Assembly (NCBI GenBank): GCA_047974135.1
Contig: JBKECC010000020.1
Coordinates: 1 to 45,146, forward strand
Length of the DNA stretch: 45,146 nt
Direction of reading: 5' to 3'
From: JAIRQK01 sp047974135
GTDB taxonomy: Bacteria > Campylobacterota > Campylobacteria > Campylobacterales > Campylobacteraceae
This document shows positions 32,632 through 40,531 of the stretch, piece after piece. Both the position numbers and the translations under genes were made by a program. Under the pieces are notes generated by a model. It saw only the letters and a program-made list of their open reading frames with translations. It did no database searches and was not told where the DNA came from. Each line of letters begins with the position of its first letter. Position 1 is the stretch's first letter.

Positions 32632-34737
32632 GTGCGCAATATAAAATTTAAAAAATTTTTTGAAAAAAAAGAGTATCAAATAATTTTATTTGTGTTAGCC
32701 ATTTTTCTAATCTTCACATACATCAACCATAGTTACAATTATAAACTTTTAAAAGACACGATACAAGCATATGAAAATAGCGTACTTTCAAGAATTGATG
32801 GCAAATTGTCTGACTGGATTGATGAGCGTTTAAACAATATAGGAAAGATAAAATCTTATCTTGAAAAATCCTCCATAAAAAACAAAGATGAGTTGCAGCA
32901 AGAGTTGAGAAATATCCAAGCAACAAGCAACTTTCCATATATCATTTTAGGGCTTGAAGATAAAGATTTTTTAATTTCAGAAGAGTATTTTGTAACTTCA
33001 AATGATTACGACCCAACAAGAAGAGATTGGTATAAAGATACTATAGAGGCAAACAAAACCATTGTAACAAAACCGTATGTTAGCATGAGATTATCACTTC
33101 CTGCAGTTTCTGTCTGTACTCCTATACATATTTTGTCCATGCAAGGAGTTACCTGTGGTGGACAACCTTTTGAGACGATTCAAGAGTATATATTAGAATA
33201 CGAAGCCTTGTATAGTAAAGCACTGTATTTAGTTGATAGCAAAGGGGTAATCCTTGCAAATTCAAACTACGAAAAAAACTCGCCACCTTTTTTAAAAATT
33301 GATGATTTAAGCAGTGATTTTTTAAAGATAAAAGTAGAAAATACAGATTGGTTTTTGGTATTTGAAAGAGACAAAGATATATACGATTACCGTTTAAATC
33401 AGCAATTTATCATCAGTGTATTGGCCTTTGTGGCAAGTATTTTGCTTTATTTGCTATTTAATTTTCTATGGATACAAAAAAATAAAAAGATAAAAAATGA
33501 ATTAGCAGAACAAACAAATCATATATTTACTTTTATGCAAAAACACTCTGATAGAGGCTTGATACTTTGTGACGATAGTGGAAATATACTATTTTTCAAC
33601 AACGTTTTTACAAAACTTTTCTCATTCAAAGATGATATAAAAAATAAGAACTTTTTTAATTTATTGAAAGATAACGATTTACTGTCAAAAGATACGAAAG
33701 AGGAGATAGTAAAACTTATACAAAACACAAAAAACAATAAAGAGAGTAACTTTTTAACCATACAAAATGATGAAGAAAAACATTGGTTAGTAACCTGTTC
33801 CTTGCTTGATAAAAAATTGGATACAAATTATGAATTTATGCTTCACATACAAGAATTGACCGAGGTTGCAGAACAAAAAAGCGAAGATAAAGAGCAAAAA
33901 GATAACGAAAATGATGGGAATATACTAAACACTCACATAGAAAAGATTTTAGTTTTTATAGATAAAAATCTTGATGACGAACAGCTTGATGTGAACAAAC
34001 TATCTCACATTTCTGGATATTCAAAATACCATTTCCAAAGAATTTTTAAAAATTATGTTGGAGAAAATATAGCAACATATCTTAGAAAACTAAGGCTTGA
34101 AAAAAGCGCTTTTTTCTTAAAATACTCGGAAGAAAAAATAACAGAGATAGCAGCAAGATTTGGCTTTTATTACAACCAATCATACACAAGATCATTTGAA
34201 AAATTCTATCTAAAATCTCCTGTAAACTTTAGAGATGATTCTATAAAACTGGTAAACTCTTCATCAAGATTAAAGGATAGCGAGTATGAGATAGTGGAAT
34301 TTGAGGAAAAACAAGTTGCATATGTATATAAGTCTTTAAATAAAGATTTATATGAAACTCTCGACAAGCTAAAAACAGCGGAGGTTTTTGATGACATTAC
34401 AGATACTGAACTTTTATATGTTTATGGAAATGACCCAAGCTTACTCATAGATAGACAAAACAGTTTAAAGCCTTATATCTTGGGTGTTTTAGTAAATAAT
34501 TCAAATAAAAACATACAATCTTTACCAGTATTGAAAATTCAAAATGGAAAATATGCAAAAATAGTTTTTGATGAGACAAAGTATTCATTTGAAGAGTTTA
34601 TACAAAGAGTATGTATAACTTTTTATAATCCAAATATCAACAAAGAGATTATACAAATATTCCAAATTCTAAGCACAAATTTGCAAAAAACAAAAGAGCA
34701 AAATCTAAAAAAACAGTTCTATATTAAAATATTATAA
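32632..34737 (+). CDS. Membrane-anchored sensor-regulator: Cache - PAS - AraC HTH - GyrI-like
   Basis: About 701 residues with GTG 32632 as start (AAGGTGA 5-6 bases upstream; GTG 32623 is the longer option). TM1 at about 15-32, a periplasmic dCache-type sensor (about 37-255, with the typical DPTRRDWYKD), TM2 at about 259-281, a cytoplasmic PAS-like domain (300-410, GLILCDDSGNILFFNNVF), a double helix-turn-helix AraC domain (435-535, HISGYSKYHFQRIFKNYVGENIATYLRKLRLE), and a C-terminal GyrI-like effector domain (from about 550). So one polypeptide spans periplasmic sensing and DNA binding. It directly precedes, in the same orientation, the flavoprotein-cytochrome genes it probably controls. Confidence 0.85.
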   Translation: MRNIKFKKFFEKKEYQIILFVLAIFLIFTYINHSYNYKLLKDTIQAYENSVLSRIDGKLSDWIDERLNNIGKIKSYLEKSSIKNKDELQQELRNIQATSNFPYIILGLEDKDFLISEEYFVTSNDYDPTRRDWYKDTIEANKTIVTKPYVSMRLSLPAVSVCTPIHILSMQGVTCGGQPFETIQEYILEYEALYSKALYLVDSKGVILANSNYEKNSPPFLKIDDLSSDFLKIKVENTDWFLVFERDKDIYDYRLNQQFIISVLAFVASILLYLLFNFLWIQKNKKIKNELAEQTNHIFTFMQKHSDRGLILCDDSGNILFFNNVFTKLFSFKDDIKNKNFFNLLKDNDLLSKDTKEEIVKLIQNTKNNKESNFLTIQNDEEKHWLVTCSLLDKKLDTNYEFMLHIQELTEVAEQKSEDKEQKDNENDGNILNTHIEKILVFIDKNLDDEQLDVNKLSHISGYSKYHFQRIFKNYVGENIATYLRKLRLEKSAFFLKYSEEKITEIAARFGFYYNQSYTRSFEKFYLKSPVNFRDDSIKLVNSSSRLKDSEYEIVEFEEKQVAYVYKSLNKDLYETLDKLKTAEVFDDITDTELLYVYGNDPSLLIDRQNSLKPYILGVLVNNSNKNIQSLPVLKIQNGKYAKIVFDETKYSFEEFIQRVCITFYNPNINKEIIQIFQILSTNLQKTKEQNLKKQFYIKIL

Positions 34738-34790
34738 AATTTATAATTAATTTTAAAAACTGTTAACACTTTAAGCTAAATCCCAAAAAA

Positions 34791-34804
34791 GCATTTTTTG
34801 TTAA
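34791..34804 (-). promoter_or_regulatory. Shared 14-mer element, copy 2 (before the flavoprotein operon)
   Basis: Plus strand GCATTTTTTGTTAA, the exact inverse of 32538-32551. It is 69 bases upstream of the flavoprotein ATG, where an activator would sit. GTTAACA at 34762-34768 adds a second half-site. Confidence 0.45.
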
Positions 34805-34872
34805 TGACTAAACCCTCAATTTCCCCTATACTTTCATATATTAACTTTATGTTTAAGTTTTAGGAGGCATAA

Positions 34873-36435
34873 ATGGTTGATTCTAAAAGAAGGAATCTTC
34901 TCAAATCTTTTGCTATATTTGGTGGAGGAGCTTTGCTTTTTCCTAACATTAATTTACATGCAAAAATGTTAGAAAGTGAAGTACCAAAGTGGGATGAAGA
35001 TTGGGATGTTATTGTAGTTGGAAGTGGTTTTGCTGGAAGTTCTGCTATGGTTTCTGCGCTTGATGAAGGCATTAAAAATATTTTAATGATAGACAAGATG
35101 CAGTACCTTGGCGGTAATTCAACATTTAGTGGCGGTTCTTTTGCCATATCTGGTACATATATACAAAAACAAGATGGCATAGAAGACAATCCTGAATTAC
35201 ATATACAAGATACACTAAAAAGTGGTAAAAACTTAAATGATCCAGAGCTTGTAAGGATTATGGCTTATGAGGGGCTTGAATCGTTTAATTGGTTAACCGC
35301 AAATGGTGTCAAATGGAAATGGGTAAGCAGAAGTGGCGGACACACTGTTCCAAGAAGTCACTCGGCAGGTGCTGGTTCATATATAGTAAGACCTCTTCAG
35401 CAAAGAATCAAAGATTTAGGTGGTGTTGTAAGAAATAGAGTAATCATGGATGAAGTAGTATATAACTCAAAAGGCACAGTTATAGGTATAAAGGTTCGTG
35501 AAAAGTACGAATTCATTTTTGATAGAGATGGAATTGAGGCTGACAACAAATCTGGTATTGTAAAATATTACCGTGTAAATGGTGGCTTAATCCTTGCAAC
35601 TGGTGGTTGGGGTGCAGATAAAAAATTCAGGCAACAAATGGTCCCTAGTCTAAGACCTGACATGCTTACAACAAATCACATGGGAGCAACTGGTTATACC
35701 ATTCAAAAACTCATGAATGATGGCATCAAAACTATTGATATGCAATACATACAATCCATGCACGTAACATCTGCTGATGAAAAGAGTTTTGGTTTTGCTT
35801 ACAGATTTATTACAAGAGCGTATGGCTATGGAATCATGGTCAATGCGAAAACAGGACTTAGGTTTGTAAATGAGATAACAGATAGAAGAAATGGCACTGA
35901 CGCGATTTTAGCCATGAATGAAAATGGAGCAAATCCTCCTATTCTTATAACAGATTCTGTTGGAGTTAAAACTACTGATATTATCGACTTGCAAAGAGGC
36001 ATGGAAGCAAATGCGGTTTGGCAATTTGAAACGCTTGATGAGTTGATAGATTATTTCAAAATTAACCGTGAACCATTTTTGGCTCAATTAAAAAGGTATA
36101 ACGAGTATGTAAGAAGTGGGGTTGACCCAGAATTTGGAAGAAACTTTTCAGACTACAAAGGTGAAATGATAACAGTTGAAAAACCACCATTTTTTGCCGC
36201 TCGCCCAGGACCAAAAGTGCATCACTGTATGGGTGGAGTGAAAACTACAACAAAATGCCAAGTGATAAACAATGACGGAGATATAGTAAATGGTCTTTTT
36301 GCGGCTGGCGAGGTAACTGGTGGAAGACATGGCTACAACAGACTTGGCTCAAATGCCGTGTTAGATTGCATCTTATTTGGAAGAGTAGCTGGTAAAGCTG
36401 CTGCTGATAGATACAAACTAGTAGTAAGGGGATAA
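34873..36435 (+). CDS. Periplasmic FAD-dependent reductase (flavocytochrome c / UrdA-type family, heme-free)
   Basis: 520 residues. N-terminal twin-arginine signal (RRNLLK at 6-11) with hydrophobic stretch and a likely cleavage after LHA. FAD motif VIVVGSGFAGSSAM (about 47-60). Family active-site segments: EITDRR (Arg equivalent to the catalytic Arg402 of Shewanella flavocytochrome c3), VHHCMGGV (His504 region) and GYNRLGSNA (Arg544 region) are present; the Ala-His-Pro segment of fumarate reductase is YIQSMHVTS here, and an unusual FITRAYGYG precedes the Arg, so the substrate may be an unsaturated acid other than fumarate (urocanate, acrylate/methacrylate, cinnamate types). Hemes are supplied by the next two genes. 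Good RBS TTAGGAGGC. Confidence 0.88.
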   Translation: MVDSKRRNLLKSFAIFGGGALLFPNINLHAKMLESEVPKWDEDWDVIVVGSGFAGSSAMVSALDEGIKNILMIDKMQYLGGNSTFSGGSFAISGTYIQKQDGIEDNPELHIQDTLKSGKNLNDPELVRIMAYEGLESFNWLTANGVKWKWVSRSGGHTVPRSHSAGAGSYIVRPLQQRIKDLGGVVRNRVIMDEVVYNSKGTVIGIKVREKYEFIFDRDGIEADNKSGIVKYYRVNGGLILATGGWGADKKFRQQMVPSLRPDMLTTNHMGATGYTIQKLMNDGIKTIDMQYIQSMHVTSADEKSFGFAYRFITRAYGYGIMVNAKTGLRFVNEITDRRNGTDAILAMNENGANPPILITDSVGVKTTDIIDLQRGMEANAVWQFETLDELIDYFKINREPFLAQLKRYNEYVRSGVDPEFGRNFSDYKGEMITVEKPPFFAARPGPKVHHCMGGVKTTTKCQVINNDGDIVNGLFAAGEVTGGRHGYNRLGSNAVLDCILFGRVAGKAAADRYKLVVRG

Positions 36436-36436
36436 A

Positions 36437-36877
36437 ATGCGAAAAAGATTTAATTTACAAAAAGCTGCGATAGTGCTTACAACACTAATCATGGTGAGTT
36501 TTGGTGCTTTTATCATCAACGCTAATCAAGTAGAGGTTAGCAAAACCGTGATGTCAAGTAAAATTATAAATGACGCAGATTATCCGCTAAATGGCATTCA
36601 TAAAAAGCTAGATTTAACCTGTACCGATTGCCATAAAGAAGAAAAAAAAGAGGATTATTCAAATGCGATGTATGGTAGCTGTTTTAGTTGTCATGGAACA
36701 CCTGCAAAACTTACAGAAAGTACTGGGTATCTAGGACATACAAACAATATCCACGACTCTCCACACTGGGGAAATCAAATAGCTTGCGATACTTGCCACA
36801 AAGCACACAAGCCAACTCAAAACCTTTGCTTACAATGTCACGAGCAAAATGTTATGAAAAATTTATTTGTTAAGTAA
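36437..36877 (+). CDS. Periplasmic small tetraheme cytochrome c
   Basis: 146 residues with an N-terminal signal/anchor (about 14-28). Four CxxCH heme sites: CTDCH, CFSCH, CDTCH and CLQCH, the spacing of the cytochrome c3-like heme domain that is fused to the flavin domain in Shewanella fumarate reductase. Here it is a separate protein that would pass electrons to the flavoprotein. One base separates it from the flavoprotein gene stop; RBS AAGGGG. Confidence 0.9.
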   Translation: MRKRFNLQKAAIVLTTLIMVSFGAFIINANQVEVSKTVMSSKIINDADYPLNGIHKKLDLTCTDCHKEEKKEDYSNAMYGSCFSCHGTPAKLTESTGYLGHTNNIHDSPHWGNQIACDTCHKAHKPTQNLCLQCHEQNVMKNLFVK

Positions 36878-36886
36878 GGATATAAA

Positions 36887-37498
36887 ATGAAAAAAATTCT
36901 ATTAATAATTTTAATAACATTCATCGGTTCCGTAATAGTTATTTACAGCGGAGAAAAAGTGGTAAAAGTAACAGGCGATGCTCCTTTTTGTGGTTCATGT
37001 CACAAATGGGATGGTTTGATTGCAGAAGCAGCCATAGCTGACAATGTTCACGGGAGTGCAAATCCAAAAGGCGTTAAAGCATCTTGTACATCTTGCCACC
37101 TTCCTCATGACAATATAGCTAAATACTTAGCAGTAAAAGCTAAAAACGGTATAGCAGAAGGGTGGACAACACTAACAGGAAATCCTGAAGAGAAAGATTG
37201 GATAGCAAACAGAGATAATGCTAGGAAAAACTACACATACGACAGCTCTTGTCTAAGTTGCCATGAAAACATTCTTACACTTGCAAAAGATGATACAGAG
37301 CTTGCACTTGGCTCATCAAAAATGCACTTAAAGTATGAAGAGTTTAAAAACACGAAAGATAAGATGATGTGTACAAGTTGTCACAAACACGTTGGACATA
37401 AAGATTTAGGTAAAGTGCTGTTTGACCAAAAAGATAATCGTCCTAAAACCTGGGAAGAGTGGGATACCCAAAGAGCAAAACTCTCTGCTTCAAAATAG
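36887..37498 (+). CDS. NapC/NrfH-family membrane-anchored tetraheme quinol dehydrogenase
   Basis: 203 residues. One N-terminal span (ILLIILITFIGSVIVIYSGE) followed by four CxxCH sites (CGSCH, CTSCH, CLSCH, CTSCH), the NapC/NirT/NrfH/CymA plan. Such proteins take electrons from menaquinol and hand them to periplasmic cytochromes. With the two preceding genes this completes a quinol-cytochrome-flavoprotein chain, resembling the fccABC arrangement I recall from Wolinella. It ends a three-gene operon followed by a motif hairpin. Confidence 0.9.
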   Translation: MKKILLIILITFIGSVIVIYSGEKVVKVTGDAPFCGSCHKWDGLIAEAAIADNVHGSANPKGVKASCTSCHLPHDNIAKYLAVKAKNGIAEGWTTLTGNPEEKDWIANRDNARKNYTYDSSCLSCHENILTLAKDDTELALGSSKMHLKYEEFKNTKDKMMCTSCHKHVGHKDLGKVLFDQKDNRPKTWEEWDTQRAKLSASK

Positions 37499-37569
37499 AA
37501 ACTCTTTGCGATAAATAGATAGCTCATTCAATCTCTTGGATGAGGTATTTTGATATTTAAATTAGCAAT

Positions 37570-37601
37570 CTTCTTACATGTAACCTTTTACATGTAAGAA
37601 G
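37570..37601. terminator. Bidirectional hairpin from two motif copies
   Basis: CTTCTTACATGTAA (37570-37583), loop CCTT, TTACATGTAAGAAG (37588-37601): 14-bp perfect stem between the converging cytochrome operon and the DUF3185-like gene. Confidence 0.78.
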
Positions 37602-37611
37602 TTTCGTTCTG

Positions 37612-37818
37612 TTATCTTTTTTTATAAAAAGCAAAAAGTATTAAAATAACGCCAAGCACAATCGCAGCAATTCCACCATACACAAAAGGCTCACCCGGAT
37701 TTACAACGCCTTGTTGAAATATACTAGTTACTTGTTGCTCTATGTTGTTATTCATGTTATTTCCAAAAATAAGCGCAGCTATCCCAGCAACTGCTATGAT
37801 GATTCCAAGGTAAAACAT
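37612..37818 (-). CDS. Small two-span membrane protein, DUF3185-like
   Basis: 68 residues. Two hydrophobic spans (about 3-21 and 46-64) separated by a polar, Asn/Gln-rich loop, ending FYKKR. The GIIIAVAGIAALIFG start is typical of DUF3185 proteins, whose function is unknown. Stand-alone minus-strand gene between motif copies on both sides. Confidence 0.65.
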   Translation of the reverse strand: MFYLGIIIAVAGIAALIFGNNMNNNIEQQVTSIFQQGVVNPGEPFVYGGIAAIVLGVILILFAFYKKR

Positions 37819-37875
37819 TTTAACTCCTTTTTGTACAAATATTTTAGATGATATTATACTACTTAGTTAAAACCT

Positions 37876-37887
37876 TTTACATGTAAA
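37876..37887. repeat. Single TTTACATGTAAA motif after lrgB
   Basis: Perfect 12-mer 3 bases beyond the lrgB stop. Confidence 0.9.
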
Positions 37888-37890
37888 CTT

Positions 37891-38601
37891 CTAAATATGA
37901 TGAATGATGATAGGTAGTAAAATCGCTATAAAAATACCCATCAAACTCATGGCAACCGCTCCAAAAGCAGCAGCTTTTTCGCTTATCTCATACGCTTTTG
38001 AAACACCAACTGCGTGAGCTACAAGCCCAAGAGCGAAACCTTTTGATTCGTCATGTTTTATCTTTAAAATTTTAAATAAAAATCCACAAAATGAAGCTCC
38101 CAAAACTCCAGTAATAGCAACAAATCCTATAGCAAGTGAGGCGTTTGAGCCTATATCGTTTGCAATAACAACAGTGATTGGAGCAGTTACAGATTTTGTT
38201 GTCATGGAAAGCATTGTAACTTCTGAGCCACCAAGTAACCACAAAATGCCAACAGCAAGAGATGTAGTAAAAATACCACCAACTATAAGCGTTACAAGGA
38301 TTGGCATTAAAAACGATTTAATTAGCCTTAAATTTCTATATAAAAGAACCGCTAGAGCAACCGTTGCAGGTCCTAAAAAAAAGTTTAAAATATTTACAGA
38401 TTTGAAGTATTCCTCAAATGGTACTTTTGCAAAAAACAGTATAAGAAGTATGATAACACAGGCCACGATGAGTGGTTGAAGCAAAGGATTTTTACCAAAT
38501 TTTTCATAAATAATGATGCTTATTTTATAAACGCTAATCGTTATAATTATCCAAAGCAGGGGAGTTTGATTTAAGTATGCAGCTAATGCATCAAAGTTCA
38601 T
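37891..38601 (-). CDS. lrgB: LrgB/CidB-family membrane protein
   Basis: 236 residues from ATG 38601 (RBS AAAAGGAGAAG), overlapping lrgA's stop by 4 bases (ATGA). Hydrophobic throughout, with the LrgB landmarks MTTKSVTAPI and GFALGLVAHAVGVSKA. LrgAB/CidAB pairs are holin-like or act as carboxylate (pyruvate, glycolate) transporters; which applies here cannot be said. Coupled to lrgA. Confidence 0.9.
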   Translation of the reverse strand: MNFDALAAYLNQTPLLWIIITISVYKISIIIYEKFGKNPLLQPLIVACVIILLILFFAKVPFEEYFKSVNILNFFLGPATVALAVLLYRNLRLIKSFLMPILVTLIVGGIFTTSLAVGILWLLGGSEVTMLSMTTKSVTAPITVVIANDIGSNASLAIGFVAITGVLGASFCGFLFKILKIKHDESKGFALGLVAHAVGVSKAYEISEKAAAFGAVAMSLMGIFIAILLPIIIHHI

Positions 38602-38945
38602 CGCTTCTCCTTTTTGGTTATCAGTACATCTATAAGTTTTGCGCAAAATGCAAGTGCGACAAATGTTCCAACCACCAAAGAGATGGATATAGCTACAAAC
38701 TCTTTTGAAATAGTCTCAAGCTGTGTGATTATCCCAATGGCTGCTGGAACGATAAAAAGTGGCAAATATTTTAATAGCAACAAAACCGTACTATCAAGTG
38801 AGGCAAAACTGCTTTTTCGTCTTAATAAAAAAAGTAGTAGCAAAACCATACCTATGATTGCTCCTGGTATTTTAAGTTCAAATAGTTTCACGAAACACTC
38901 ACCGATAAATTGAAAGACGAGTAGCGTTAAAATTCCTTTTAACAT
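38598..38945 (-). CDS. lrgA: LrgA/CidA-family membrane protein
   Basis: 115 residues, four hydrophobic spans, with the LrgA landmarks GAIIGMVLLLLFLL and FIVPAAIGII. Small partner of lrgB downstream. No LytSR-type regulator is in the window. Confidence 0.88.
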   Translation of the reverse strand: MLKGILTLLVFQFIGECFVKLFELKIPGAIIGMVLLLLFLLRRKSSFASLDSTVLLLLKYLPLFIVPAAIGIITQLETISKEFVAISISLVVGTFVALAFCAKLIDVLITKKEKR

Positions 38946-39071
38946 TGATTTTATCCTAGGTTTTAAAAATGAAGCGTTGATTATAGAACTTGCTTACTAA
39001 AAATAGAATTTAATTTTAAAACTCTTTTGTCAAATAAAGCACTAAGGATATTTTCATTTTACAAGGCATTC

Positions 39072-39083
39072 TTTACATGTAAA
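39072..39083. repeat. Single TTTACATGTAAA motif upstream of the GltD-like gene
   Basis: Perfect 12-mer in the 224-base divergent gap before 39170; no gene seen in that gap. Confidence 0.9.
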
Positions 39084-39169
39084 CAAGTATATTATTTAAA
39101 AGTTTTTCTTTTGATTTTAGCTATTTTATGAGAAAATAATAACTTTAAATATCTCATTAAAGAGTTTTC

Positions 39170-40408
39170 ATGAAAAAAAATATAATCGATATAGCAAAAA
39201 CCTGTCTTGGCTGTAAACGCCCATCCTGTCAAAAAGGCTGTCCTGTTAATACTCCGATTGCCGAAATGATAAGAATGTTCCTAGCTGGAGACATCGACAA
39301 AGCAGGGGAGATGCTTTTTGCAAACAATCCGCTATCAGCTATCTGCTCTATCGTCTGTCCACACGAAAAACACTGTGAGGGACACTGCGTTTTAAATAGA
39401 AAATTTACTCCTGTTAGTGTTGGGGAGATAGAAAACTACATCTCTCAAAGATATATAACAAACACTGTACTTCACAAAAATGACCAAAAAAAAGAAAATA
39501 TAGCAATCGTTGGAGCTGGACCTGCTGGCATTTCGCTTGCAATCATCATGGCAACCAAAGGCTACAATGTAACAATGTATGATGATAACGATAGAATTGG
39601 CGGTGTTATAAGATTTGGTATTCCTGATTTTAGGCTTGACAAGTCAATCCTCGAAACACTTCATCAAAGATTAAAAGAACTTGGCGTTACGATAAGACTA
39701 AATACTCCAATAGGAAGAGTTATAACTGTTGCTGATTTATTTCGTGATGGATTTAATGCAGTATTCGTTGCAACTGGTGTTTGGGCACCAAAAAAACTTG
39801 GGCTCAAAGGCGAAAGTCTTGGAAATGTTCACTTTGCTATTGACTACCTAAAAGCTCCAAAACAGTTTGAACTTGGTGAAAAAACCATAGTTATTGGCGC
39901 TGGAAATGTTGCGATGGATACAGCAAGAACAGCAGTTAGAAACGGAGCAAAAGAGGTTACAGTAGTTTACAGAAAAGGTTTGGAAGATATGCCTGCTGAA
40001 AAACATGAGATAGAGTGTGCAAAACTTGATGGCGCAAAATTTGACTTTTATAAATCACCAACTGAACTCTGTAGTAACGGACTAAAGTATGTAACAACAA
40101 ATGAAGAAAATAACACAGAAGGGTTTTTAGAAGCAAACTCGATCATCATTGCGGCTTCACAAAATCCAAGAGATAGAATAGTCTCAAGCGCAAAAGGCAT
40201 AAACACAAACGAAAAAGGTTTTATCATAACTGATGAGAGTGGACGCACAACTCAAGCTGGAGTTTTTGCTTCTGGAGATGTTGTAACAGGACCAAAAACG
40301 GTTGTTGAAGCGGTTGCTTTTTCAAAAAAAGTAAGTGTTGCCATGGAAGAATTTTTTGCAATATCAAACAATGATGAAACAAGCAAAATTGAACCTTTAA
40401 ACGCTTAA
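39170..40408 (+). CDS. GltD-like NAD(P)-dependent oxidoreductase
   Basis: 412 residues. N-terminal cluster domain with CLGCKRPSCQKGCPVNTPI and CSIVCPHEKHCEGHC (4Fe-4S ligands), FAD motif IVGAGPAGIS and NAD(P) motif VIGAGNVAMDTARTAVRNG, then ASGDVVTGP. Glutamate synthase small subunits are usually 450-490 residues; this is shorter and no gltB is nearby, so it may instead serve as an electron-transfer reductase (NfnB- or HydB-partner-like). Monogenic, ended by a motif hairpin. Confidence 0.85.
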   Translation: MKKNIIDIAKTCLGCKRPSCQKGCPVNTPIAEMIRMFLAGDIDKAGEMLFANNPLSAICSIVCPHEKHCEGHCVLNRKFTPVSVGEIENYISQRYITNTVLHKNDQKKENIAIVGAGPAGISLAIIMATKGYNVTMYDDNDRIGGVIRFGIPDFRLDKSILETLHQRLKELGVTIRLNTPIGRVITVADLFRDGFNAVFVATGVWAPKKLGLKGESLGNVHFAIDYLKAPKQFELGEKTIVIGAGNVAMDTARTAVRNGAKEVTVVYRKGLEDMPAEKHEIECAKLDGAKFDFYKSPTELCSNGLKYVTTNEENNTEGFLEANSIIIAASQNPRDRIVSSAKGINTNEKGFIITDESGRTTQAGVFASGDVVTGPKTVVEAVAFSKKVSVAMEEFFAISNNDETSKIEPLNA

Positions 40409-40430
40409 AAAATAAAATATCCCAAAAAAT

Positions 40431-40462
40431 CTTTTACATGTAAGCTTTTTTACATGTAAAAG
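40431..40462 (+). terminator. Hairpin from two motif copies, after the GltD-like gene
   Basis: CTTTTACATGTAA (40431-40443), loop GCTTTT, TTACATGTAAAAG (40450-40462): 13-bp stem, 22 bases after the stop; followed by CCTTGAATTTTTA. Confidence 0.7.
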
Positions 40463-40531
40463 CCTTGAATTTTTATACTTTTAGCAGTACAATTTAAGCC
40501 AAAAAATAGGATGTCTGCTAAGGAAGTGTAA

